A stretch of 64,000 bases of DNA from Rhodopseudomonas palustris (GTDB lineage Bacteria; Pseudomonadota; Alphaproteobacteria; Rhizobiales; Xanthobacteraceae), in the NCBI RefSeq assembly GCF_003226555.1, contig NZ_QKQS01000006.1, positions 403,788 to 467,787 of the forward strand. Direction: 5' to 3'. The notes under the pieces were generated by a model. The model ran no database searches and was not told the origin of the DNA. It saw only the letters and a program-made list of their open reading frames with translations. The translations under genes and the position numbers were made by a program. Position 1 is the stretch's first letter, and each line of letters starts with the position of its first letter. Below are positions 52,049 to 62,109 of the stretch, in pieces.

Positions 52049-52741
52049 TCAGGGCAGCGGCGACACCCCGATCACCAGCGGGTGCAACAGCAGTAGCGAC
52101 AGCCACGCTGCCACGCCGAGAGCGAGCCGCAGCGCGCTGATCCGGCTGGGCCGCGGCTTGAAGCGGCCGCTGATCAGCGCCGCGAACGGCCAGAACGAGG
52201 TGCGCGCCGCCAGCTCGGCCCAGCGCGCGGCGCCGAGCTGGCGGCGCTTGCGGCGGTCGATGATCATCATGCCGAGCAGAGCAATCAGCGCAAAGAAGCC
52301 GAACAGCAGCCCATGGGCGAGATCGCCGTTCGGCACGGCATGCGCGCCGGCCCACAGGCCGATCGCCCACAGCAGCGGATGCCGGACGATGCCGACCACG
52401 CCCGGGTGCTGCGGATCGAAGGATTTGCGCGGATCGCCGCCGAACGACAGCGGATTGGCGGCACCGATGCCGAACGCCGCAAACTGGCAGACCAGCGGCA
52501 GCGCTAGGTTCGGCGCCCACATCTGCCAGGTCTCGAACGGCCACAGCTCGACGAATGGCGCCCGCCCCGTCGCCACGATCAGCCACGTCAGCACGACCAG
52601 CGATTCGATGCTGTAGGCGATCAGGAAGCCACGCTCGCCGAGCGCGCCGACCAGCCTCGCGCGCACTGCGGGCCGCGCCGGAATGGCGTGGCTGAGCAGG
52701 AACACGGCGAAGGCGGCGACGAATTCAGTCCAGCCGGACAC
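52049..52741 (-). CDS. nnrU: NnrU-family membrane protein
   Basis: 230 residues from a GTG start (MSGWTEFVAAFAVFLLSHAI); GAGG lies seven bases upstream, and a TTG four codons earlier is possible but less likely. It has about six helices and the conserved KSFDPQHPGVVGIVRHPLLW region of NnrU/isoprenylcysteine methyltransferase-like proteins. NnrU is associated with nitrite/NO respiration, consistent with nnrS next door. Confidence 0.88.
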   Translation of the reverse strand: MSGWTEFVAAFAVFLLSHAIPARPAVRARLVGALGERGFLIAYSIESLVVLTWLIVATGRAPFVELWPFETWQMWAPNLALPLVCQFAAFGIGAANPLSFGGDPRKSFDPQHPGVVGIVRHPLLWAIGLWAGAHAVPNGDLAHGLLFGFFALIALLGMMIIDRRKRRQLGAARWAELAARTSFWPFAALISGRFKPRPSRISALRLALGVAAWLSLLLLHPLVIGVSPLP

Positions 52742-52768
52742 GGTCGACCTCAACGTTGGCGGCGCAGT

Positions 52769-52852
52769 CCGTCATTGCGAGGAGCGAAGCGACGAAGCAA
52801 TCCAGCGTCGTGCGTGGAGATCTGGATTGCTTCGCTTCGCTCGCAATGACGG
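52769..52852. repeat. Long inverted repeat, GTCATTGCGAGGAGCGAAGC family
   Basis: CCGTCATTGCGAGGAGCGAAGC... and its near-complement ...GCTTCGCTCGCAATGACGG flank a short centre; an inner CGAAGCAATCCAG pairs with CTGGATTGCTTCG. This is a widespread dispersed element type in Rhodopseudomonas and Bradyrhizobium and would make an extended hairpin. It lies between nnrU and pgm. Confidence 0.85.
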
Positions 52853-52917
52853 AGTGAAGCGAAGACAGGTTATGCGCGAGACATCGCCCGGCTTGCCGGT
52901 TCCAACGTTGTCGCGCG

Positions 52918-54570
<1,653 letters not shown>

Positions 54571-54729
54571 CTTGCACTCCATGCCTTCGAACCAGATCAG
54601 ATCCCTCGCCCGGCACGGGGCAGCCGTCAAGACGGCATCGGGATGAGTGGCCCGGCTTCAAATTCCGGGCGCGGAACCGTTCGCGAACGCCATGGTTATT
54701 GCCCCAGTTGAATGACTGGAGGATGAGGC

Positions 54730-54813
54730 ATGACGTTCGGAAAAGGTGCATTGATGTGGCTGATTGGCATCCCGCTGCCGATCATTATTCTGCTGGCATT
54801 GTTCTGGCGCTAA
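54730..54813 (+). CDS. 27-residue membrane peptide
   Basis: A very small gene, MTFGKGALMWLIGIPLPIII then a few hydrophobic residues, ending FWR. GGAGG and GATGAGG lie directly before the ATG. One helix fills the chain, and the proline-flanked GIPLPIII core resembles small conserved peptides seen in many proteobacteria. Function unknown. Too short for most gene finders; the call rests on the ribosome-binding site and composition. Confidence 0.6.
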   Translation: MTFGKGALMWLIGIPLPIIILLALFWR

Positions 54814-55202
54814 GTCCGACGCGACAGCAAAACAGAACTGGAGAGGGTCTCGGCCGTATTGACGGAACGAGGCCTTTTTCACGAGCGGTCGGTCGATCGC
54901 GGCTTCGGCAGGCGATGACTCATGAATCAGCTTCGCGCGTCTCGGCAGAGTGAACTACGCGGCGGCGGCTCGCTGCAGAGCGCAACGCACTACTGTTCGA
55001 AACCGAGGGGACCACTTATGACGGTTCGGCTGCGGCGTGCACGACCGACAACGGATGTTGCATTCGTCTGGTCCGGCGCGTTTTAGACAACGATGGATGG
55101 CTTGCCGCTGGCGAGGTTCCAGGCCAGCCGGCAATTGTACCCTTACGGCTGTCGGCCAAAAAATCACGTTTAGCTTCTTTGCGACCGGTCTAAGCGAGGC
55201 CG
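54814..55202. other. Intergenic region, nothing recognised
   Basis: 389 bases between the small peptide gene and the downstream hydrolase. No open frame with a ribosome-binding site, no clear terminator and no repeat was found. Confidence 0.5.
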
Positions 55203-56048
55203 CTACGGTCCCATCGCGCGCGGATCGTTGTGCATTCGCCGGATATCCTTCTGCACGTCGAGCGGACGCAGATTGCTGCCGCCCTCCTCCGACAGGAATT
55301 TGTCGAGCGTCGCCTGAATGCGCGCCTTGACGCTGTCCGGGCCGCGGTCGCTCATTTCGGTGTGCTGGGCGCCAGTGTCGATAATCTCGATGCCAGCCTC
55401 CTTGGCGATCTTCGGATCGGGCAGCACGCCGGGATCGGTCTGAAAGTGCGGATCCTTGGAGCGGAACGATAGGATCTTGGCGAAGCCGGAGGTGACGAAC
55501 GGCACCCGTAGATTGTCGAGCGTCACCACCCGCCGCACCAAATCGGGATGCTGCTGTGCGAAGAACATCGAGATATCGCCGCCGTTCGAATGCCCGACCA
55601 GAGTCAGATGCTGGTAGTCGGCGTTCGGTTCGATCTTCTTCAGCTCCCTGATTGCGAAGAAGATGTTCTGTTCACCGCGCTCGTAAACCGCCAGACGGCC
55701 GACATAGAGCGAGCCGGCGACGGTCATCAGCGGTTTGTCGTCGGGAAGATCATGCTGAATGCTGGCGACCAAATAGCCGCGAGCCGCCAGCACGTTGGCC
55801 AGGAATGAGTACTCGGTGTTCTTGACGGTGTTGCCGTGGCTGACGATCGCCACCGGCAGCGTCACCATGCCGGCCTCGGCCTTCATCTCGGCATCGCGGC
55901 GAACCGCCAGATAGACCGCAACCGGCCGATCGCGCTTCTCGTCGAAGAAGGTCAGGGTCTCGTGCTTGATCGCCCAGTGGCTGAACGTGAAATACGCCGC
56001 AGTCGCCACCGCACTCAGCAGGCAGAATATAATCAGTGGTCGCTTCAT
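55203..56048 (-). CDS. Exported alpha/beta hydrolase
   Basis: 281 residues with an N-terminal signal or anchor helix (KRPLIIFCLLSAVATAAYFT). Oxyanion region AIVSHGNTVKNTE, nucleophile elbow LVGHSNGGDIS (Ser about 150) and His in TGAQHTEMSDRGP are in the alpha/beta hydrolase order. Probably an esterase or lipase-like enzyme in the periplasm; substrate unknown. Single gene. Confidence 0.82.
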   Translation of the reverse strand: MKRPLIIFCLLSAVATAAYFTFSHWAIKHETLTFFDEKRDRPVAVYLAVRRDAEMKAEAGMVTLPVAIVSHGNTVKNTEYSFLANVLAARGYLVASIQHDLPDDKPLMTVAGSLYVGRLAVYERGEQNIFFAIRELKKIEPNADYQHLTLVGHSNGGDISMFFAQQHPDLVRRVVTLDNLRVPFVTSGFAKILSFRSKDPHFQTDPGVLPDPKIAKEAGIEIIDTGAQHTEMSDRGPDSVKARIQATLDKFLSEEGGSNLRPLDVQKDIRRMHNDPRAMGP

Positions 56049-56174
56049 CGCTGTTCCAGACCCGCCCGGCCCCTTGATCTCTAGCTGGGGCGAGAGGATA
56101 GCTCGAAAAGATCTATTCCTGGAACGATACCGATTAAATTTTGGAAAGCGGGCGCCCTGCCAACCAACCTCGCT

Positions 56175-56543
56175 TCACACCAGCATCTCCTGCAGCAATC
56201 CGACGATCTGCGTCGAAGTGTACGGCTTTGGCACGAATTTTCCGCCGTCCGGCAGGTCCGACGGGGCGACGTGCACCCGGCCCGAGGTTGCGACGATCTT
56301 GATCGGCGGCCACCGTCCACGCACGGCACGGGCGAGCTTCAAGCCATCCATTGAACCCGGAATCTGGATGTCGGTAAACACCAGCCGGACATCATTTCGC
56401 TTTTCTAGGATTTCGATCGCTTCATCAGCAGAGCCGGCCTCCAGCACCTCGTAGCCGGCGGCTTCGATCATGTCGACAGCGTTCATACGCAGGAGCGGTT
56501 CGTCTTCAACCACCAGCACTATCGGTCTCCCGCTCACTTCCAT
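56175..56543 (-). CDS. Single-domain response regulator (CheY-like)
   Basis: 122 residues from the ATG (MEVSGRPIVLVVEDEPLLRM); a GTG one codon upstream is possible. It is a receiver domain only, with acidic pair VVEDEP, phosphoacceptor Asp in LVFTDIQIPGSMDG and Lys in FVPKPYTSTQ. No output domain. An orphan on this strand with no kinase beside it. Confidence 0.88.
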   Translation of the reverse strand: MEVSGRPIVLVVEDEPLLRMNAVDMIEAAGYEVLEAGSADEAIEILEKRNDVRLVFTDIQIPGSMDGLKLARAVRGRWPPIKIVATSGRVHVAPSDLPDGGKFVPKPYTSTQIVGLLQEMLV

Positions 56544-56647
56544 CACCCTCTCGCCAGTGTCGCCCGATCATCAAGGGCTTAGCTGGTCGATCGTTCCCGG
56601 CCTCCGCAATCTACCTGGGCAAAAGTGGCGACGATCGCTGGACTTCG

Positions 56648-57511
56648 TTAACCACAATGGTTCGGGGCAAGTTCACAATGCTCACCGCCTCCCCCCGGCG
56701 AACAGGATGCAGCGTCGAAGCGACCGATGGCAACCTGGTGGGTCACCAGTTCCCCGAACGATGCGTCCTCGAACCAAGCGTGGAGATGCAGCGCCGGCTG
56801 TTCGACGCACCATGAGGGCTTGAGCGGAGCGCCGAGATCGAGCGGCACCGTATGGCTCGGCGCAGGACAGATCGTCGCGACCGTACCGGCGAACGCCGTC
56901 GCGACCGCGCGATGCACATGGCCCGCGGCGACGAGGCGGACCCACGGATAGCGCTCGACAACGACCGCAAACTCGGCCGCATTGCGCAGGCTCTGACGAT
57001 CCATATCCGCGATCCCGGTGCGGAACGGCGGATGGTGCAAAAACAGCAGCGCCGGCCGCTGGTCCGACCCGGACAGCACTGCTTCCAGCCACTGCAACGT
57101 ATCGGCGTCCAGCACGCCATGCGGCTGGCCGGGCACGCTGGAATCCAGCAGCACAACATCGAGCCCGCCGACCGGATGGAGCTGATTGAGCGGCCCCTCG
57201 GCCGGGAACGCCGGCTGCAGCAAGGCGGTCCGCATCATCTCGCGGGAATCGTGATTGCCCGGGATCGTGACGAATGGGATCTGCAACGGCGCCAGCAATC
57301 GGAGCAGCTGCTCATACGCCGCCTCCGTCGGCGTATTGACCAAATCGCCGGAGATCACCACCAGCTCGGGGCGCGGAGCCAAGGCGTTGAGCGTCGCCAC
57401 ACAGCGTGTCAGCGCCGCCGCGGTGTCGACGCTGCGGTCGGCGAGACTGCCCTGCTCCCTGATATGCAGGTCGGATATCTGTGCGATCAGGATCGGCTTC
57501 GACGGCATCAT
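56648..57511 (-). CDS. Metallophosphoesterase, CpdA-like
   Basis: 287 residues. The calcineurin-type metal motifs are complete: QISDLHI near residue 10, VISGDLVNT, IPGNHDSR, and LFLHHPP with AAGHVHRA. The family includes cyclic-AMP phosphodiesterase CpdA, so hydrolysis of a cyclic nucleotide is likely but not proven. The Cys/Gly-rich tail (ASCSPGGGGEHCELAPNHCG) is unusual. Confidence 0.87.
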   Translation of the reverse strand: MMPSKPILIAQISDLHIREQGSLADRSVDTAAALTRCVATLNALAPRPELVVISGDLVNTPTEAAYEQLLRLLAPLQIPFVTIPGNHDSREMMRTALLQPAFPAEGPLNQLHPVGGLDVVLLDSSVPGQPHGVLDADTLQWLEAVLSGSDQRPALLFLHHPPFRTGIADMDRQSLRNAAEFAVVVERYPWVRLVAAGHVHRAVATAFAGTVATICPAPSHTVPLDLGAPLKPSWCVEQPALHLHAWFEDASFGELVTHQVAIGRFDAASCSPGGGGEHCELAPNHCG

Positions 57512-57952
57512 GAATCTCGTGTGGCTCCGTCAGTGGAAGGCGTTCGGAGAGCGGTCGAAGTCGCCTCGATCCGCCGTCGCCAATGCGTTGGAGGCGAGCG
57601 GACGCTCCCACCAGGCTGGTCTCGTGTTTCCCGATTTGTTTGCTGATTGCCCGGCGCTTCGCTGCTGGGTGTCCTCCCCTATCGTCGAGAGATGACAGGC
57701 TTGCGACGAAGGCGGTATCAGGCGCTTACGCTCCGCGCGGCAAATTCGCCTCGGCTTGGAACGATCATCCTCGACCGGGATTGAGAGTGAACGGCTGGGC
57801 CGGCGTTCCGCCCCAGACCGGACGGCCACCCTGCCGCAACATTGCAGAACCTGCGCCGCGACATTGCGATTCGTTCGCCCGCGCACATCGAATGACTTGC
57901 CTGCCGACCGATATGATCAAACGCGCGGGCCACAGACCGAAAGGAGCCGCTG
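57512..57952. other. Intergenic region, nothing recognised
   Basis: 441 bases between the phosphoesterase start and the small HTH-like gene. Several open frames exist but none has a plausible ribosome-binding site plus family-like sequence. Presumably promoter regions. Confidence 0.5.
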
Positions 57953-58192
57953 ATGCCGACGTCCTACAAGAGCAATGCTTGCAGGCCATGGGACGATGAG
58001 CAGGTTGAGCGGTTGAAGGAATTGATTGCGAGCGGCGCATCGGCCGTGCGTGCCGCCGCCGCCTTGAAGCGTGCCCGCTCCTCGGTCCAGGTGAAGGCTC
58101 GGAAGCTAGGCATGCCATTCATGGCGAGCCGCGATGCGAAACGGATTCGCAATGCGAAGATCGCCGAAGCTGAAAGCCGCATCGCTCGCTGA
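57953..58192 (+). CDS. Small GcrA-like HTH protein
   Basis: 79 residues, AAGGAG five to six bases before the ATG. The core PWDDEQVERLKELIASGASA ... AAALKRARSSVQVKARKLGM has the W-x-x-E-x-x-x-x-L-x-x-L-x-x-x-G-x-S pattern of GcrA/SANT-like DNA-binding helices. Basic C-terminus. Possibly a small regulator; target unknown. Confidence 0.65.
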   Translation: MPTSYKSNACRPWDDEQVERLKELIASGASAVRAAAALKRARSSVQVKARKLGMPFMASRDAKRIRNAKIAEAESRIAR

Positions 58193-58458
58193 AGCCAAAC
58201 CGACGGTACTATCATCCAGGGTAGTTGTCTTTGGCGCACGGCTGACCAAGTGCTGCGGCTGCCTGTCGCAGCCGTTTGATCGGCGCCGAGCAACCAACCC
58301 ACAACCCAATACCCTTTCGCCAAAGTGCTAATCGGATGAACAACTAACACGCGATATTTTTGCGGCGCGGCTGTGGAAAACAGCACATAATGGGCTGGCT
58401 ATCGCCGCCATCGAATCAATTTGAAAGGCGCCCGCACCGCGGGCGAAAGGGTCACACA

Positions 58459-58923
58459 ATGCAATATTGGATCATTGCATTCACGGCCGCGCTGGTCGTG
58501 GTCATCGGTTACGCAGCCGGCCCCGTCGGGGCCGCGGTCTCCCTCCTCGCTTTCGCCGGCTCACTGTATCTGATGTGGGCGCGGAAGCTCGGCTTCGCCG
58601 GCGCCTGGACGCGGTTCGCGCTTGATCGTTTCTCGGCTCCGTTCTGGAAGGGCGAGAACTGGGAGCGCTTCAACGCCATGTTCCACGACAGCGAGAGCGT
58701 GGTGAAGGCCGCGACGATCGCCACCGCGCTGGTCGCGCTGGCGCTGATCCTGCCGCCGAGTCAGGTCGCGCTAATCGCCGTCGTCGTCGCCGCTTGGTAC
58801 GCGTTCGAGGTCTATCGCAGCCATCGCCCGCTGACACGGCCGACCACTGCGATCGAAGCCAAGTCGGCAACAGACACGGTGATCTACGCGCCAGCGCGGA
58901 GCGAAAGCACCACGATGAACTGA
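58459..58923 (+). CDS. Unrecognised membrane protein
   Basis: 154 residues from MQYWIIAFTAALVVVIGYAA with AAAGGG before the ATG; a longer upstream frame lacks a good start. Hydrophobic helices at about 2-20 and 22-40 and again near 94-118 (ATALVALALILPPSQVALIAV), with a soluble WKGENWERFNAMFHDSESV part between. The C-terminal 30 residues are polar. No family known to me. Confidence 0.68.
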   Translation: MQYWIIAFTAALVVVIGYAAGPVGAAVSLLAFAGSLYLMWARKLGFAGAWTRFALDRFSAPFWKGENWERFNAMFHDSESVVKAATIATALVALALILPPSQVALIAVVVAAWYAFEVYRSHRPLTRPTTAIEAKSATDTVIYAPARSESTTMN

Positions 58924-58965
58924 CCGCCTCGGGCGGATCCATTCAAGTCATCCATCGAGACGTCG

Positions 58966-58998
58966 GGCGGCGGGGATTTCCTCGCCGCCTTTATTTTT
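58966..58998 (+). terminator. Rho-independent terminator
   Basis: GGCGGCGGGG (58966-58975) pairs with CCTCGCCGCC (58980-58989, one G-U) around ATTT, followed by TTTATTTTTG. Forty-odd bases after the membrane protein stop. Confidence 0.85.
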
Positions 58999-59198
58999 GA
59001 CGGTGCGTTTGGACGCCGCACACGCGGCCGACGATCCCGAAGCGGCGGCTATCGCGATGGTCGCTGGACCTGCGACAGGGCCGATGCTTCCCTATCTGCC
59101 CACCGAAAAGCCAGGAAGCCACATCTGCACATAAATTATGCAATTTTCTTTCTTTGTATGCAATCTACTTAATAGAACGAGCTCGAAGCGCCGTTCAA

Positions 59199-59219
59199 AT
59201 TCTATTTTAACAATAGAAT
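59199..59219. promoter_or_regulatory. Palindromic operator upstream of the peptide transporter operon
   Basis: ATTCTATT (59199-59206) and AATAGAAT (59212-59219) form a perfect 8-bp inverted repeat with a five-base spacer; a half-site AATAGAAC lies at 59171-59178. It is 25 bases upstream of a sigma-54 promoter, so it may be an operator or activator site. TATGCAAT also occurs twice, at 59137 and 59157 (20-base period). Confidence 0.55.
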
Positions 59220-59243
59220 CAATTACTTGACCTGGCGACAGAG

Positions 59244-59261
59244 CTTGGCACGGCGATTGCT
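59244..59261 (+). promoter_or_regulatory. Sigma-54 (-24/-12) promoter of the peptide ABC operon
   Basis: CTTGGCACGGCGATTGCT matches the consensus YTGGCACGrNNNTTGCW closely, with GG-N10-GC spacing exact. The -12 GC is 45 bases from the substrate-binding-protein ATG, leaving room for a start site and GGAG ribosome-binding site. The rest of 58999-59243 is AT-rich for this genome and gene-free. Confidence 0.78.
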
Positions 59262-59305
59262 AATGACTTCTAGCAGCAAACCGCCCTCATGCTTTGGAGC
59301 CGCAA

Positions 59306-60922
59306 ATGAAGCGTCGCGATTTCCTGAAGTCCGCTACCGCCCTTGCCGCCGGTGCAATGGTGCCGGCGCCTGCCATTTGGTCAGCCGCGAAGGCCGATGC
59401 TCGCTCGGAAGCGCTGCTGCTGGTCACGGAGAATGGCCCCAACAATCTCGACATTCACGGCGTCGGCACCAACCGCCCGGGCTACGAGGTTTCGTGGAAC
59501 TGCTACGACCGTCTGATCACCCACGACCTCAAGACCTTGCCGGACGGCACTCAGTCCTACGACCGCGACAAGCTGAAGCCCGAACTCGCCGAGGACATGA
59601 ATGTCGGCGACATGTCGGTGACCTTCAAGCTGAAGAAGAACGCCAAATTCCACGACGGCTCGCCGGTCACCGCCAACGACGTGAAATGGTCGCTGGATCG
59701 ATCTGTCTCGGTCGGTGGCTTCCCGACCGTGCAAATGAAGGCCGGCTCGCTGATCAACAAGGAACAGTTCGTCGTCGTCGACGATCACACCGTGCGCATC
59801 GACTTCATCAAGAAGAACCATCTGACGATGCCCGACCTCGCGGTCATCGTGCCCGGCGTCTACAACTCCGGTCTGCTCAAGACCAAAGCGACGGAAAAGG
59901 ATCCCTGGGCACTCGACTACACCAAGAGCAACACGCCGGGCTCCGGCGCCTACAAGGTGGTGACTTGGAAGCCCGGCGTCGAGGTGGTGTACCAGCGCAA
60001 CGACGACTGGGTCGGCGGCCCGCTGCCGAAAATGAAGAAGATCATTTGGCGCACGATTCCGTCGGGCGGTAACCGCCGCGCGCTGATGGAGCGGGGTGAC
60101 GCCGACATCTCGTTCGACGTCGACAGCAAGGATACCTCCGAGATGAGGAAGGAGGGCAAGCTCCTGATGATCTCGAATCCGATCGGCAACGGCATGTACT
60201 CGATCGAGCTCAACGTCGCCAAGCCGCCGTTCGACAACGAGAAGGTCCGTCAGGCGATCGCCTACGCCCTGCCCTACGACAAGATCATGGAAGCGGCGAT
60301 GTTCGGCCTCGCCATTCCGCTGTTCGGCGGCCCGTCCAACGACGTCAAGGACATCACGTGGCCGGCGAAGACCGGCTACAACACCGACATCGCCAAGGCC
60401 AAGGCGTTGATGGCCGAAAGCGGCGTCTCCAGCATCGACACCACGCTGTCGTTCGACCTCGGCGCCGGCAGCGTCTGCGAGCCGATCGCCGTGCTGGTGC
60501 AGGAGAGCCTCGGCCAGATCGGCATCAAGACCACGATCAACAAGGTGCCCGGCGCCAATTGGCGCAGCGAGATGGCCAAGAAGTCGATGCCGATGATGAT
60601 CAACTTCTTCTCCGGCTGGCTCGACTATCCGGAATACTTCTTCTTCTGGTGCTATTCGGGACAGAACGCGATCTTCAACACCCCGAGCTACGTCAACAAA
60701 GACATGGACGCGATGATCGCCGCGGCCAACACCGCGGCTGCGTCGGGCGACAAGGACGCTTATGCCAAGGCGGTCGAAGGCTTTATCTCCAAGGCCTATC
60801 ACGACGTGCCACGGATCCCGCTGTTCCAGCCTCTGCTCAATGTCGCGACCCAGAAGAACATCTCGGGCTACGCCTACTGGTTCCATCGCCAGCTCGATTA
60901 TCGCACGCTGGCGAAGGCGTGA
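59306..60922 (+). CDS. ABC transporter substrate-binding protein, family 5 (peptide/nickel type)
   Basis: Periplasmic receptor of the transporter encoded by the next genes. 538 residues from MKRRDFLKSATALAAGAMVP, a twin-arginine signal (RRDFLKS). Family 5 features: LITHDLKTLPDGTQSY..LAEDMNVGDMSVTFKLKKNAKFHDGSPVTANDV and GSGAYKVVTWKPG. Ligand unknown; oligopeptide, glutathione-like or opine are possible. Probably expressed from the sigma-54 promoter upstream. Confidence 0.93.
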   Translation: MKRRDFLKSATALAAGAMVPAPAIWSAAKADARSEALLLVTENGPNNLDIHGVGTNRPGYEVSWNCYDRLITHDLKTLPDGTQSYDRDKLKPELAEDMNVGDMSVTFKLKKNAKFHDGSPVTANDVKWSLDRSVSVGGFPTVQMKAGSLINKEQFVVVDDHTVRIDFIKKNHLTMPDLAVIVPGVYNSGLLKTKATEKDPWALDYTKSNTPGSGAYKVVTWKPGVEVVYQRNDDWVGGPLPKMKKIIWRTIPSGGNRRALMERGDADISFDVDSKDTSEMRKEGKLLMISNPIGNGMYSIELNVAKPPFDNEKVRQAIAYALPYDKIMEAAMFGLAIPLFGGPSNDVKDITWPAKTGYNTDIAKAKALMAESGVSSIDTTLSFDLGAGSVCEPIAVLVQESLGQIGIKTTINKVPGANWRSEMAKKSMPMMINFFSGWLDYPEYFFFWCYSGQNAIFNTPSYVNKDMDAMIAAANTAAASGDKDAYAKAVEGFISKAYHDVPRIPLFQPLLNVATQKNISGYAYWFHRQLDYRTLAKA

Positions 60923-61095
60923 GGATCCATCCATAGCGACATGACGAAGAGAGAGACGCGGATGGCGAGCAGGCGCAGCCAAAGGAGCGAGTGGATGCAT
61001 TTCACGTCGAACATCGGTTCGATCCATCCAATCGCAAATCTCTGCCCGCCATTCGCAGCTCTCAACTCGCGACCGATCTGCGGAGCCCGCACACC

Positions 61096-62109
61096 ATGCT
61101 GACGATGATCGCAAAGCGCCTGCTGCTGGTGATCCCGACCCTGATCGGCGTGATCATCGTCACCTTCCTGCTGACGCGGGTGCTGCCGGGGGATCCCGCG
61201 GTGTACTTCGCCGGCCCCGCGGCGACGCCGGAATCGATCGCCGAGATCCGCAAGAATCTCGGCCTCGACCGTCCCCTGCCCGACCAGTTCGTGCGCTATG
61301 TCGGCGATCTGGCACACGGCAATTTCGGCAATTCGCTGTCGACCGGCCGCCCGGTGGCGACCGAGATCACCAGCCGGCTGCCGGCCTCCGCCGAGCTGAC
61401 GCTGGCGGGCCTGTTCATCGCCATCGTCATCGCGGTGCCGCTCGGCATCGTGGCGGCGATCCGGCAGGGCTCCTGGGTCGATCATCTGTGCCGGATCGTC
61501 GCCACCGCCGGCGTGTCACTGCCGGTGTTCTTCACCGGGCTGCTGCTGGTGTATCTGTTGTACTTCAAACTCGGCTGGGCGCCGGCGCCGATCGGGCGTC
61601 TCGACGTGTTCGCAAGCGCCCCTGCCGACGTCACCGGCTTCTATCTGATCGACAGCCTGCTGGCGCGTGACTTCGAGACCTTCCGAGCCGCACTCGGCCA
61701 GTTGATCCTGCCCGCGTTCACCCTCGGCATCTTCTCGCTAGCGCCGATCGCGCGAATGACCCGGGCCGCGATGCTCGCAGTGCTGGCTTCGGATTTCATT
61801 CGCACCGCGCGCGCCGCCGGCCTCGGCAGCCGCACCGTGATCCTCACCTACGCCTTCCGCAACGCGATGCTGCCGATCATCACCACGCTCGGCATGGTGT
61901 TCTCGTTTCTGCTCGGCGCCAACGTGCTGGTGGAGAAGGTGTTCGCCTGGCCGGGGATCGGTTCCTACGCGGTCGAAGCGCTGCTGCAGTCGGACTTCGC
62001 TCCGGTACAAGGCTTCGTACTGACGATGGCGGTGCTGTACATCGCGCTGAACCTCTTGATCGACATTCTTTACGGCGTCATCGACCCACGCGTGAGGCTC
62101 GAAGCATGA
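61096..62109 (+). CDS. ABC transporter permease (DppB/OppB type)
   Basis: 337 residues from MLTMIAKRLLLVIPTLIGVI, six helices. FLLTRVLPGDPAVYFAGP near the N-terminus and the EAA loop RTARAAGLGSRTVILTYAFRNAMLPI are DppB hallmarks. An upstream frame adds 35 residues without support. GGAG lies about 11 bases before the ATG. The 173-base gap after the binding-protein gene is small enough for one operon. Confidence 0.93.
   Translation: MLTMIAKRLLLVIPTLIGVIIVTFLLTRVLPGDPAVYFAGPAATPESIAEIRKNLGLDRPLPDQFVRYVGDLAHGNFGNSLSTGRPVATEITSRLPASAELTLAGLFIAIVIAVPLGIVAAIRQGSWVDHLCRIVATAGVSLPVFFTGLLLVYLLYFKLGWAPAPIGRLDVFASAPADVTGFYLIDSLLARDFETFRAALGQLILPAFTLGIFSLAPIARMTRAAMLAVLASDFIRTARAAGLGSRTVILTYAFRNAMLPIITTLGMVFSFLLGANVLVEKVFAWPGIGSYAVEALLQSDFAPVQGFVLTMAVLYIALNLLIDILYGVIDPRVRLEA

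Noticed and set aside
52769..52852. Inverted repeat as an insertion-sequence end
   Set aside because: No transposase or target duplication; it matches a known dispersed short repeat type instead.
57530..57952. Several open frames of 60-138 codons between the phosphoesterase and the small HTH gene
   Set aside because: Overlapping in both strands, Arg/Pro-rich, no ribosome-binding site; treated as non-coding.
59381..61114. 577-codon minus-strand frame opposite the substrate-binding protein
   Set aside because: Antisense of a clear family 5 binding protein; Arg/His/Val-rich composition.
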